A stretch of DNA of 64,000 nucleotides from Allolucifera butyrica (GTDB lineage Bacteria; Bacillota; Negativicutes; Sporomusales; UPPP01): the NCBI RefSeq assembly GCF_900476375.1, contig NZ_UPPP01000072.1, positions 62,001 to 126,000 on the forward strand, read 5' to 3'. The notes under the pieces were generated by a model. It was not told the origin of the DNA. It searched no databases and worked only from the letters and a program-made list of their open reading frames with translations. Below, in pieces: positions 53,445 through 62,478 of this stretch. Both the position numbers and the translations under genes were made by a program. Numbering within the stretch: the stretch's first letter is position 1; each line of letters starts with the position of its first letter.

Positions 53445-54386
53445 TTACCTATAGTCTCTCCACCATTGACGGTTTGGGTAGTTGTCGTCGCCAATCGTAA
53501 CGATTTCGCCAATCCTTGGCGTAGCCACCGGCACGCCCTTTTTCCGCGCTTCCAGCATTAGCCGTTCTATCTGACCGGTCCAGTTCGGATTGGACTGGCT
53601 GAACATACCCCAATGAATTGGCACCATAAGTTGTCCTTTAAGGTCGATCTGCGCTTGTACCGCCTTTTCCGGGACCATATGGATTTGTCCAAAAAAGTCG
53701 TTCGCCTGACCGCATTCCAGAAAGGTAATGTCAAACGGTCCGTGTTTATCGCCAATTAATTTAAAGTGCGGACCATAAGCGCCGTCACCGCTAAAGAATA
53801 GGTTTGTCTTTTTGCCGGTAATCACCCAGGAACACCACAGCGTTTTATTGCGGTCATTTAACCTTCTGCCGGAGAAATGCCGGCTTGGTGTACAGGTAAA
53901 AGTCAAGTCTAAAATTTCCAATGTTTCCCCATAAGTGAATTCGGTTATCTTTTCTTTATCGATTCCCCATTTTTCAAGGCGCATTCCAACGCCAGCGGGC
54001 ACGCAATAATGATTTACTTTATCTTTTAGCGCCATAATCGTCTTATAGTCCATATGGTCGTAGTGATCGTGCGATAAAAGCAGAATATCCACCCGGGGAA
54101 TGTCTCTGACTGTTACCGGTAATTCATCGGTAAACCGTTTGCCCGTAACTAGGGTAAATAGCCAAAAAAGTTTAGTTAGCACAGGATCGCAGAGAACCGT
54201 CTTGCCTTCGGCTTGTATAAAAACTGTGGAGTGACCAAACCATATTGCCTGGGATTTATCACTCAAAAAACCGGTTAGTTCCGGCTTTACCACCGGTATG
54301 GATCTTTGCGGGCGTCTGTCGGGGTTTTCTGTAAAGTTCATTTTTAGACGGTCAAATAATATGTTTAAGGCACGAATATATCTCAT
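53445..54386 (-). CDS. MBL-fold hydrolase (NAPE-PLD/UlaG-like)
   Basis: About 313 residues. The ATG at 54386 has AGGAAGAG upstream and the ATG at 54407 has none. The zinc site HxHxDH is LLLSHDHYDHMDYKT. Further ligands lie in TCTPSRHFSGR, NLFFSGDGAYGPHFK and LMVPIHWGMFS. The layout resembles NAPE-PLD-type and UlaG-type lactonase/phosphodiesterase enzymes. Possible role in phospholipid or small-molecule hydrolysis. First of three same-strand genes ahead of the TetR gene; the TetR operator lies between them. Confidence 0.9.
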   Translation of the reverse strand: MRYIRALNILFDRLKMNFTENPDRRPQRSIPVVKPELTGFLSDKSQAIWFGHSTVFIQAEGKTVLCDPVLTKLFWLFTLVTGKRFTDELPVTVRDIPRVDILLLSHDHYDHMDYKTIMALKDKVNHYCVPAGVGMRLEKWGIDKEKITEFTYGETLEILDLTFTCTPSRHFSGRRLNDRNKTLWCSWVITGKKTNLFFSGDGAYGPHFKLIGDKHGPFDITFLECGQANDFFGQIHMVPEKAVQAQIDLKGQLMVPIHWGMFSQSNPNWTGQIERLMLEARKKGVPVATPRIGEIVTIGDDNYPNRQWWRDYR

Positions 54387-54540
54387 AGTTTTTCTCTTCC
54401 TTGTCATTGCCAGTAAAATTTACATTATTTATTTTACCACAAATTGCTTGCTGCAAGGAAACCCAGGGAAGCAATGCCCGTGTGTACACACAGACATTGC
54501 TTTTTGCCAATATTGTATCCAATATGTTTATGTTGTCAAG

Positions 54541-55353
54541 CTATAATAACAGTTGCTGTAGTTTCCTTTTGGTATTATTATCTGCAGGCATTTGAATCGT
54601 GATATATGCACCTTTCATTTCAGTCATTTCAAATGTAATATGACACAGATATAAATCTCCAGCTTTTGGGTGATGCAAAAGCTTTTGTCCCTCTGGCGTT
54701 CCACTAATTTTTTGGTCATTCCACCACTTGTTAAAAAGTGAATTGTTTTTCAACTCATTTATCATTTCCATCATGGAAGTATTATTCTGATATAAATTAA
54801 AATTAGTTCTTAATTGTTCTACTCTTAATTTCGAATACCCTTCCCAATCATCTAATATTTTTCTTATATAGGAATCATTAAAGGCCCTCCAAATAGTGTT
54901 CCTTTCCCTTTCGCCCATATTTTCATAGTATCCATAGACTTTCGTTGCTGTTTGGTTCCAGGCGATAATAGCAAAATTTTGATCCATGACATATGCGATG
55001 CTGGGATTTTGATTATCAAGAAATTTTTGCAGAGTTTCAGAAACAGAAACTAACGAATTGTCATTCGCAGGCGGCATTTTATCTGATAGATTAAATAAAT
55101 ATCTTTTTTCCTCATAATTTAATTGCAAAGCTTTACTTAATGAATTCAAAACAGATATTGATGGATTTACATTTTCTCTGCCTTGCTCAATGCGTATATA
55201 CCAATCGATACTTACGCCTGCTAAATCAGCAACTTCTTCCCGCCGTAATCCTTTGACTCTTCTTCTTTTATCAACATGAATACCAACTTGTTCAGGCCTT
55301 AATGTTAAACGTTTTCTCTGCAAAAAAGAGCCAAGTTCTTTACTTTTAGTCAT
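54541..55353 (-). CDS. XRE-family regulator of the MmyB type
   Basis: 270 residues. The N-terminal XRE helix-turn-helix (LGSFLQRKRLTLRPEQVGIH, REEVADLAGVSIDWYIRIEQ) is followed by the MmyB PAS-like ligand-binding domain (SIAYVMDQNFAIIAWNQTAT, NTIWRAFNDSYIRKI), a combination commonly found next to and controlling efflux pumps. Divergent from an MFS transporter 146 bases away. It probably represses that transporter in the absence of ligand. Confidence 0.92.
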   Translation of the reverse strand: MTKSKELGSFLQRKRLTLRPEQVGIHVDKRRRVKGLRREEVADLAGVSIDWYIRIEQGRENVNPSISVLNSLSKALQLNYEEKRYLFNLSDKMPPANDNSLVSVSETLQKFLDNQNPSIAYVMDQNFAIIAWNQTATKVYGYYENMGERERNTIWRAFNDSYIRKILDDWEGYSKLRVEQLRTNFNLYQNNTSMMEMINELKNNSLFNKWWNDQKISGTPEGQKLLHHPKAGDLYLCHITFEMTEMKGAYITIQMPADNNTKRKLQQLLL

Positions 55354-55499
55354 ATGTAACCTCCTGAATTTCTAACAGCTTGCAAATAGCAATTAATTAT
55401 CCTGGTATTTATCATCCTGGGATAATTACATCTCTTTCAATCCATCAATCGAAACCGTATACTTGCTGTAGACATAAAATAAGAGATAAGGAAGGAATT

Positions 55500-56684
55500 A
55501 TGATGCAAATTAAAGACAGGTTTTCTAAACCACTATTAAGCATATTAACGATTGTCTGTGCGGTTGCAGTTGCTAATTTATATTACGATCAGGTTTTACT
55601 TGCCAGTATCTCTAAATACTTTTCCGTGTCTGGGTCCTATTCCGGCTTACTGGTTACCACGGTCCAGATTGGTTATACCATCGGCTTGCTTTTATTAGTC
55701 CCGCTCGGAGACAGATTTAATAGAAGGGTTCTGATAATATCCAGTCTTGTTTGTTCTGCTGTTTTTATATATCTTATGACAATCATGCCAACTTTTAATT
55801 TGGTGATACTAGTTGGTTTTTTTTTAGGTTTATCTACAGTTTCCGCCCAACTCATCATTCCCTTTGTTTCTTCTAATATGCTGGCCGAGAAACGCAGCGT
55901 AATTGTCGGCCACTTGTTGACAGGCATCTTCCTGGGTGTTCTATATGGTAGAGTCTTCGGCGGATTTATCGGCCAATTTATGGGCTGGAAAGCAGTACAT
56001 GAAATCGCGGCAGCAATTTTGCTGATTTTCGCAATCTATTTGTATTGCACACTTCCAAATGATAAGGTAATTAAAGAGAAATCGTATAAAAAAATTATAT
56101 CATCCTTGATACCTTTGCTGAAAAAAGAAAGGGTATTAAGGGAAACTATTGTTTTTGGTACTGCTGCCTTTTGCTCCTTCAATATTTTTTGGGTTTCCTT
56201 ATCTTTTATTTTAGGAAATTCTCCTTACCACTATGGAAGCGCCGTAGTTGGGACATTTGGATTTATAGGAATTGCCGGGGCATTAGCAGCAGGATTCTCA
56301 GGAAAATTGACAGACAGCAAAAGAGTAGATTTATGGAATATCCTCGCTATTTCAATTATGCTTGTTTCTTTCTTGGCGTTAGGCGCATGTTGGAACCAGA
56401 TTGTAGTACTAATTATTATTACGTTTATTTTAGATATTGGTTCCAGAATGAATACTACTATTAATCAAGGACGCATTTATAAGCTTAATCCACAGAATCA
56501 TAGCCGATTGAATTCCCTTTACATGGTATTTTATTATTGGGGAGGTTCTTGGGGGTCCTTCCTAGGAACAAACGCTTATCATTTATTTGGAGCCGTTGGA
56601 ATAGTATTGGTGAGCTGCTTAATTTTCTCCCTGGTATATATTTACTACTTAACGTCTCGTATTATTGCCCGCCGAAATGGATAA
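55500..56684 (+). CDS. MFS efflux transporter
   Basis: About 395 residues. The ATG at 55500 has AGGAAGG upstream; the open frame reaches back to 55380 without such a site. About twelve hydrophobic segments and the MFS signature PLGDRFNRRVLII between helices 2 and 3. The N-terminus (LSILTIVCAVAVANLYYDQV) matches the drug:H+ antiporter-like subgroup. The divergent MmyB-type regulator suggests inducible efflux of a small molecule. Confidence 0.9.
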   Translation: MMQIKDRFSKPLLSILTIVCAVAVANLYYDQVLLASISKYFSVSGSYSGLLVTTVQIGYTIGLLLLVPLGDRFNRRVLIISSLVCSAVFIYLMTIMPTFNLVILVGFFLGLSTVSAQLIIPFVSSNMLAEKRSVIVGHLLTGIFLGVLYGRVFGGFIGQFMGWKAVHEIAAAILLIFAIYLYCTLPNDKVIKEKSYKKIISSLIPLLKKERVLRETIVFGTAAFCSFNIFWVSLSFILGNSPYHYGSAVVGTFGFIGIAGALAAGFSGKLTDSKRVDLWNILAISIMLVSFLALGACWNQIVVLIIITFILDIGSRMNTTINQGRIYKLNPQNHSRLNSLYMVFYYWGGSWGSFLGTNAYHLFGAVGIVLVSCLIFSLVYIYYLTSRIIARRNG

Positions 56685-56842
56685 AACCATCTAGCCTGCA
56701 TATTACATTTTTTATTTACCAAGTTTTAGTCAAAAAACCGTCCCTTTCCAGGAACCAATTTTACGACTTAGCATTGGGCTAACATCGCTGCTACCAAGTA
56801 CTATCCAGATAAACCCTGGAAATCTGTTAATCCTGAAATATC

Positions 56843-57742
56843 TTACGGCTCTTTTTCTATTGCACACCGGTTGGTGATAAAGGACCAAAACTGCATTTTA
56901 ATGGGTGACATAGGACGATTTTTCTTGCGGACGATGGAAATCTCACTGTATATATCTTCCCATAAAGGAATCGCCGTCAGGTCATCCTCTTCTGGCTGCA
57001 GCACACTTTGCGGCAAGAGCGATATGCCAAGTCCCCGGGAAATCATCTTGAGAATAATACTATGGCTGCCGACCGTACAAGAAATGTGGTACACAATTTT
57101 CTGTTTGCTTAGCTCGTTTAGACCCAGGTGATGCAAGCCGGATTTGCGGTCCAGCAGAATAATCGGTTCCGGTGCAATATCTTTCAGCGCTATGGCAGAA
57201 CGTTGAGCAAAAGGGTGATTGCACGGACAAATACAGGCCAGGCGTTCTCTTCGATAGGAGAAAATCTCGTAAGACGCCGTGTCGGTAAACATTTCGGTGC
57301 GGATAAAGGCTAAATCCAGCACCTCATTATCTAATAAGGTCAGTATATCCTGTTGGGATTCTTCGTAGATATCAATGTTGGCTGCCTCGCTGAGAGTGGC
57401 CTGAAATTCAGCGATCAGCGTAGAAATGTGATAGGTCGATTCAATGGGAATGAGTCCTACGGTAATATGACGGTCTTGGGCGGTAGTGCAGGCTTTCAAA
57501 GCAGCTATCACGGTGCGTTGCGCCTGCAGGGTTTGCTCGGCAAAGGACAGAAATATCTGTCCGTGCTCGGTCAGGCTAACCCTCGAATGTTCTCTGGTAA
57601 ACAGGAAAACACCCAATTCATTTTCCAGGGCTTTGATTTGTTTGGACAGGGAGGATTGAGAAATGTGATTTTCGCCGGCGGCTTCGGAAAAGGTACCTAA
57701 ACGAACGATATCGGCAAAATATGCGAGCTGTGAAAAAGTCAT
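56843..57742 (-). CDS. LysR-family regulator of the phenolic acid decarboxylase genes
   Basis: About 299 residues. The ATG at 57742 has AAGGAG upstream and begins the canonical LysR start MTFSQLAYFADIVRLGTFSE, then QSSLSKQIKALENELG (recognition helix). The effector domain follows to the end. Divergent from the UbiD-type gene; the gap of about 150 bases should contain the LysR-binding site. Confidence 0.93.
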   Translation of the reverse strand: MTFSQLAYFADIVRLGTFSEAAGENHISQSSLSKQIKALENELGVFLFTREHSRVSLTEHGQIFLSFAEQTLQAQRTVIAALKACTTAQDRHITVGLIPIESTYHISTLIAEFQATLSEAANIDIYEESQQDILTLLDNEVLDLAFIRTEMFTDTASYEIFSYRRERLACICPCNHPFAQRSAIALKDIAPEPIILLDRKSGLHHLGLNELSKQKIVYHISCTVGSHSIILKMISRGLGISLLPQSVLQPEEDDLTAIPLWEDIYSEISIVRKKNRPMSPIKMQFWSFITNRCAIEKEP

Positions 57743-57889
57743 AAGCACTCCTTGCGTAGAAAGTTTAATCGATCGCCTCCAGAGTATTCTCTTCAGGAAA
57801 GAGGCCATGCCAATTTGGAATTGGCTTTCAAAACAGTTTTATCTACAATGATTATATAGAGAAAAAAGGATACCAAAAGGAGGCAGCCT

Positions 57890-59350
57890 ATGTCTAAGGT
57901 ATACAAGGATTTACGTGAATTTTTAGCCACCTTGGAAGAAGAAGGGCAACTGGTGCGGGTCAAAGAAGAAGTTATGCCCGAACCGGATATTGGCGCTGCC
58001 GGTCGCGCCGCAGCCAATTTGGAAAATAGTCCGGCTATTTTCTTTGAAAAGGTAAACGGCTATAAGTATTCGGTAGTAACCAATGTGCACGGCTCCTGGT
58101 ATAATCATGCACTGATGATGGGTATGCCCAAACAGACTCCTGTCAAAGAGCAGTTTTTTGAGCTCAACCGCAGGTGGGATAAGTTTCCCGTACCTCCCAA
58201 AATTTTAGCGCGGGAAGAGGCTTTATGCAAGGAAAACGTGATCACAGAAAACATTAATTTGTTTGATATTCTGCCGTTATACCGGATTAATGAGCAGGAC
58301 GGCGGTTTCTTCCTGTCAAAGGCTTCCGTCATTTCCGGTGATCCGGAGTTTCCCGAGGATTTAAATAAACTGAATGTCGGGATCTACCGGATGCAGGTAA
58401 AGGATGTGGACAGACTGGCAATCCAGCCTGTACCGGTGCATGATATTGCAATCCAGTTAGCCAAGGCGGAGGAAAAAAACGAACCTTTGCCCGTGGCTAT
58501 TGCCTTGGGAGTCAGTCCACTAGTCACATTTATGGCGTCGGCGCCGGTTGCCTATGACCAAAATGAATATGAATTTGTCGGCGCGCTGCAGGATGGCGTT
58601 CCCTGTGAAATTGTCAAGGCCGATACTTGCGACCATCTCTATGTGCCGGCCCATGCGGAAGTGGTAATCGAAGGGTACATCATTCCCCGCCAGCGGTTTG
58701 TGGAAGGGCCTTTCGGGGAATTTCCCGGCTCATATTCCGGCTGCTGCAAACAATGTGAAATCCAAATTACACGAATTACGCACCGGACAAATCCTATTTT
58801 TGAAAATCTCTATATAGGAATGCCCTGGACGGAAACCGATTATTTAGTGGGACTGAATACAAGCATCCCACTGTATAAACAAATTAAGGCGACCATGCCT
58901 GAGGTGGTGGCGGTTAATGCCATGTATACGCATGGCATCGGCGTGATTGTTTCCACCAAGGTTCGTTACGGCGGGTACGGCAAGGGAGTTGCCTTTCGTC
59001 TGCTCTCCACGCCACATGGCATGCCCTATTCCAAGATTGTAATTATTGTGGATGAATATGTTGATCCGTTTAATCTGGAACAGGTGATGTGGGCGCTCAC
59101 AACAAGGGTTAAACCGGGTAAGGATGTTGTAATCATTCCCAACTGTCCTGGCATGGTGCTTGACCCTTCCTCCAATCCGGCCGGTATGCATGACAAGCTG
59201 ATTATTGATGCGACAACCCCGGTCGCGCCTGAACCCAATCCGCGCTCCTGCGAGATGCTTGTACCTTCGCCGGCTACACCCAAATGGGAAGAAATTCTTA
59301 GACAACTGCAGAGTGCAGCCCAAAAGAAACAGGAGGGAAACAGATTATGA
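57890..59350 (+). CDS. vdcC: UbiD-family hydroxyarylic acid decarboxylase, large subunit (VdcC-like)
   Basis: 486 residues, ATG preceded by AGGAGG. UbiD family throughout: FATLEEEGQLVRVKEEV opening, FEKVNGYKYSVVTNVHG, and the catalytic region VEGPFGEFPGSYSGCC with an E-x-x-x-E pattern, then CPGMVLDPSS toward the end. UbiD enzymes need prenylated FMN made by UbiX. No ubiX (subunit B) gene is in this window, so it must be encoded elsewhere. The small subunit D gene overlaps its stop as ATGA. The substrate is likely vanillate, 4-hydroxybenzoate or a related phenolic acid. Confidence 0.93.
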   Translation: MSKVYKDLREFLATLEEEGQLVRVKEEVMPEPDIGAAGRAAANLENSPAIFFEKVNGYKYSVVTNVHGSWYNHALMMGMPKQTPVKEQFFELNRRWDKFPVPPKILAREEALCKENVITENINLFDILPLYRINEQDGGFFLSKASVISGDPEFPEDLNKLNVGIYRMQVKDVDRLAIQPVPVHDIAIQLAKAEEKNEPLPVAIALGVSPLVTFMASAPVAYDQNEYEFVGALQDGVPCEIVKADTCDHLYVPAHAEVVIEGYIIPRQRFVEGPFGEFPGSYSGCCKQCEIQITRITHRTNPIFENLYIGMPWTETDYLVGLNTSIPLYKQIKATMPEVVAVNAMYTHGIGVIVSTKVRYGGYGKGVAFRLLSTPHGMPYSKIVIIVDEYVDPFNLEQVMWALTTRVKPGKDVVIIPNCPGMVLDPSSNPAGMHDKLIIDATTPVAPEPNPRSCEMLVPSPATPKWEEILRQLQSAAQKKQEGNRL

Positions 59351-59553
59351 AATGTCCCCGCTGCGACAGTGACAAAGCCCGTATTATGACCAAGTCGCCA
59401 GTAGGCGGCGCCTGGGAAGTCTATGTTTGCAACCATTGCTGCTACTCATGGCGCTCAACGGAAAATATCCAAATTAGCGAAATATTTAAGCTAAATGATG
59501 AAAAAATTGCCAATATGGGCATGCTCCCCCCCATACCGCCATTAAAAAAATAG
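59347..59553 (+). CDS. vdcD: Hydroxyarylic acid decarboxylase subunit D (VdcD-like)
   Basis: 68 residues. CPRCDSDKARIMTKSPVGGA and VCNHCCYSWRSTENI form a four-Cys zinc site (CxxC...CxxC), the hallmark of the VdcD/BsdD subunit that accompanies VdcC. Translationally coupled to vdcC by ATGA and followed by a strong terminator. Small size normal for the family. Confidence 0.95.
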   Translation: MKCPRCDSDKARIMTKSPVGGAWEVYVCNHCCYSWRSTENIQISEIFKLNDEKIANMGMLPPIPPLKK

Positions 59554-59559
59554 CATTTA

Positions 59560-59592
59560 ACTCAGCGGGGCATTCCCGCTGAGTCTTTTTTA
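59560..59592 (+). terminator. Terminator of the vdcCD operon
   Basis: ACTCAGCGGG / CCCGCTGAGT stem with a 5-base loop and a run of T. Confidence 0.9.
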
Positions 59593-59620
59593 TCGCCAGA
59601 AAGCAAAGTCTGGGAATGAC

Positions 59621-59657
59621 AAAAACCAGGATGCACTTTGGTGACCTTCCTGGCTTT
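59621..59657 (-). terminator. Terminator of the diguanylate cyclase gene
   Basis: On the minus strand CCAGGA / TCCTGG arms with inner CACC/GTGC pairing, then TTTTTGTC. It has the same design as the hairpin at 20319-20357. Confidence 0.65.
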
Positions 59658-59692
59658 TGGGTATATATACTTATTCGCCTAGCGAGACCTGC

Positions 59693-61054
59693 TTATCGGA
59701 CATCGTCGCAATTATCAATATATATCGCTCTGTTTTTCCCTGCCTCTTTTGCCTGATACAGGGCCACATCGGCAGCTGCTAAGAGTTTTTGGGTGTCTTT
59801 TCGCTTATCCAGCATGCTAATACCGATACTAACACTGATCTTATGACAGTTGCCGGTCGAATCAACAGCAAATTCGGTTTCATTCAGCATGTCTAATATT
59901 TTTTGAGCTACCTTTTTTGCCCCGTCAATGGTTACATTATGTAATACAATGGCAAATTCATCGCCGCCGAGTCTGGCTAAAAAATCATCGTGTCTAATAA
60001 TTGCTTTCAGCTTTTTAGCCAAATCGATTAATACCTTGTCACCCATACTATGGCCAAAAGTATCATTAATGAATTTAAAATTATCTATGTCAATAAAAAG
60101 AAGCGCGCCCGGATTGTTCTCTCCGGATTTATCCATAATACCAGTAAGATGTTTTTCCAGATAATATCGATTGGGAATACTCGTCAGATGGTCATGCGTT
60201 GCTAAATACTCCAGCTGTTCAGCAGCTTGCCTGCGATAGGAAATATCCCGTACGATACTTAGCAGCACCCTTTCGCTGCCCATGGCCGTTCCCTGGGAAC
60301 TTACCTCAACATAAAGCAATTGACCGTCTTTGCATTTATGAACCGTCTCAAATGTTATCCCTTCCTTGTCTGCCCGTTTCATTTGCGTTGCTATTTCACA
60401 GCTAGTGCTGCTTTCCCGCAAATCCGCTATACTCATTGAGGTTAATTCGTCTCTGGAATAACCGTAGGTACGAACTGCAGCCTCATTCACTTCAAGAATA
60501 CGGCCGTCCAAATTAACAAATAGCATAACATCTCTGGCATAGTCGGCCAAAATTTTATATTTTCTTAGTTGCTTATTCGTTTCCTCTAAAGCTTCTGTTC
60601 TCTCTTTAATCAAAGCTTCGAGACTTTTCTCGTATTGCGTGGTATACTCAGCCAATTGCAAATTCTGATTTTCATTGATCAAATTCGTTGCCGTGTTTAT
60701 TAAATTTAGTAAAATATCCTGCGTAGCAACAATATTAAGCAGTTCTAAAACAACAGTTCGACCCTCTATAGAAAGGGGAAAAGCAGTAATCATATATATT
60801 TTATTGCCATACCCTTCGAATTTAACAAACGTATCGTTTTTTAGCGCTGCTTTCAAAGCAATACAATTCATACAAGCATGGCCGGTTTCCCAAATCTGAT
60901 AGCATGGTTCTGCCCCTTCTTCTATATCGGTAATGGAACGCTGCGTACCGTCGGCATTAATGACTCTCTTAAGAAAAGGATCAACCAGTCTGACTTTATT
61001 GTAATATTTTATTAGACTCTTCATATCTTCAATTATGGTATTTAGGTCATGCAT
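59693..61054 (-). CDS. PAS-domain diguanylate cyclase
   Basis: 453 residues, no membrane span. The N-terminal 130 residues hold a Cys-rich motif CYQIWETGHACMNC that may bind a metal or cluster. A PAS domain follows at about 170-280 (DVMLFVNLDGRILEVNEAAV). The C-terminal GGDEF domain has the active A-site LGGDEFAIVL near 361 and the RxxD inhibitory I-site RHDD five residues before it. It makes c-di-GMP and is feedback-inhibited. Monocistronic, unlinked to its neighbours. ATG at 61054. Confidence 0.95.
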   Translation of the reverse strand: MHDLNTIIEDMKSLIKYYNKVRLVDPFLKRVINADGTQRSITDIEEGAEPCYQIWETGHACMNCIALKAALKNDTFVKFEGYGNKIYMITAFPLSIEGRTVVLELLNIVATQDILLNLINTATNLINENQNLQLAEYTTQYEKSLEALIKERTEALEETNKQLRKYKILADYARDVMLFVNLDGRILEVNEAAVRTYGYSRDELTSMSIADLRESSTSCEIATQMKRADKEGITFETVHKCKDGQLLYVEVSSQGTAMGSERVLLSIVRDISYRRQAAEQLEYLATHDHLTSIPNRYYLEKHLTGIMDKSGENNPGALLFIDIDNFKFINDTFGHSMGDKVLIDLAKKLKAIIRHDDFLARLGGDEFAIVLHNVTIDGAKKVAQKILDMLNETEFAVDSTGNCHKISVSIGISMLDKRKDTQKLLAAADVALYQAKEAGKNRAIYIDNCDDVR

Positions 61055-61288
61055 ACTTCACTCACCTCAAAAGAGAGAAAATATGGAATTAAACGAAGAA
61101 GAATGAAAAGCCTGTTATAATAGAAAAATTACATCGTACGTAACTTATTGATATTAGTAAGGTATTCTAGAAATGATATCCAGTTTTTGATATATTTCGA
61201 CATTTATTAATATAATCCTTTATCACAGCTTGGGAGCACCTCAACGAAAAGCACCACAAAAAGCACCCTAGTGGTTTTCTGTAATATT
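61055..61288. other. Intergenic region upstream of the cyclase gene
   Basis: About 230 AT-rich bases. No gene or clear repeat; the weak stem TAGGGTGCTT near the gene at 61289 is not convincing. Confidence 0.4.
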
Positions 61289-61465
61289 CTATTCTTTTTT
61301 ACTATCCTCTACTTTAAATATCCCGGATTCCAAGAGCTGAAGTGTTAGGCGGTAGGATTTCGCCGCCCCCTCAGAATACAGGTCACCACGAAACTTTTCC
61401 ATATCCTTGGCCATTGTGTCCAGCCATTGGATTAATAGCCGCATGTTAATCCTCTTATATTCCAC
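61289..61465 (-). CDS. Small helical protein of unknown function
   Basis: About 58 residues. The GTG at 61465 has GAGGTG six bases upstream; an ATG at 61444 with AAGAGG is the alternative. The sequence (MRLLIQWLDTMAKDMEKFRG, KSYRLTLQLLESGIF) is amphipathic helical with no motif. It lies alone between the cyclase and aldolase genes. Confidence 0.45.
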   Translation of the reverse strand: MEYKRINMRLLIQWLDTMAKDMEKFRGDLYSEGAAKSYRLTLQLLESGIFKVEDSKKE

Positions 61466-61599
61466 ATACTTCACCTCGCATTATATATTTAGGCAACAGA
61501 AGACTGCGAAAATTGGGATAGAATGCAAACAGGGGCAACCAGCCTAATGGCATTTTGCCCCTAAAGAAATTTTCGCTTTGATTCCGGACTTTTAGCTAA

Positions 61600-62478
61600 C
61601 TATAAAACAACCCATGATTTATTAGTCGCCTTGCATGCCTCAATTTTAGCCTTAACAACCTCTTTCATTGCTTGCCGGCATGGCCTATACATTTTTCTTA
61701 TATCATAGACACCGGGATTTTTTGTCATGAATGTCTGTAATGCCTGCAAATTGGCTAATTTTAGTTCCGTATCAAAATTCACCTTATTAATACCGCACCG
61801 TACTGCCTGACTTACCATTTCCAGCGGCACACCGGAAGAACCATGCAAAACCAACGGGATAGGCAATTTCTCCCTGATTTCCTGAATTCGGTTAAAATCA
61901 ATTTTTACGGTTCCTTTATAAATGCCATGAGCCGTTCCAACAGCAATGGCTAGAGCATCACAATGCGTTGCTTGGTAAAAATCCACAGCATCCTTCACTT
62001 CTGTATAAATATCCTGTTCCGATTTTAAATCATCTTCTTTACCCCCGATAATGCCCAATTCTGCTTCTACAGCAATACCTAAGGGTCTGGCTATTTTAAT
62101 GACTTCATTAACCTTCCGTACATTTTCCGCCAATTTTTCTAGTGATGAATCAATCATGATTGAAGTCCAGCCAAGTTGTATTGCTTTTAAGCAGTATTCA
62201 TATTTTTGTCCATGGTCCAGATGCAAAACCACTGGAACTCTTGAACGTTGAGCCGCCCCAATGCCAATATCGGCCAAATATTCAAAGCCGGCATAATCAA
62301 TCGCACCCTGTGTCGTCTGAATGATCACAGGTGCATTCATTTCTTCCGCACCTTCAATAATAGCTTGCAAATTTTCCATATTAGCAAAATTAAAAGCCGG
62401 AACTGCATATCCATTTTCGTAAGCATGCTGCAAAATTTGTTTTCCTGAAATAAGCAATCTGTTCATCCTTTCTATCAC
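61600..62478 (-). CDS. Class II fructose-/tagatose-bisphosphate aldolase
   Basis: 292 residues. Zinc-binding HLDHGQ, catalytic EAELGIIGGKED, then LVLHGSSGVP and INKVNFDTEL, all typical of class II (Zn) aldolases of the FbaA/KbaY/GatY group. It cleaves a ketose 1,6-bisphosphate to two triose phosphates. The GTG at 62478 overlaps the PTS gene stop as GTGA; a downstream ATG (62466) lacks spacing for a ribosome binding site. Third gene of an operon with a fructose-type PTS and an upstream partial gene. Confidence 0.9.
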   Translation of the reverse strand: MIERMNRLLISGKQILQHAYENGYAVPAFNFANMENLQAIIEGAEEMNAPVIIQTTQGAIDYAGFEYLADIGIGAAQRSRVPVVLHLDHGQKYEYCLKAIQLGWTSIMIDSSLEKLAENVRKVNEVIKIARPLGIAVEAELGIIGGKEDDLKSEQDIYTEVKDAVDFYQATHCDALAIAVGTAHGIYKGTVKIDFNRIQEIREKLPIPLVLHGSSGVPLEMVSQAVRCGINKVNFDTELKLANLQALQTFMTKNPGVYDIRKMYRPCRQAMKEVVKAKIEACKATNKSWVVL

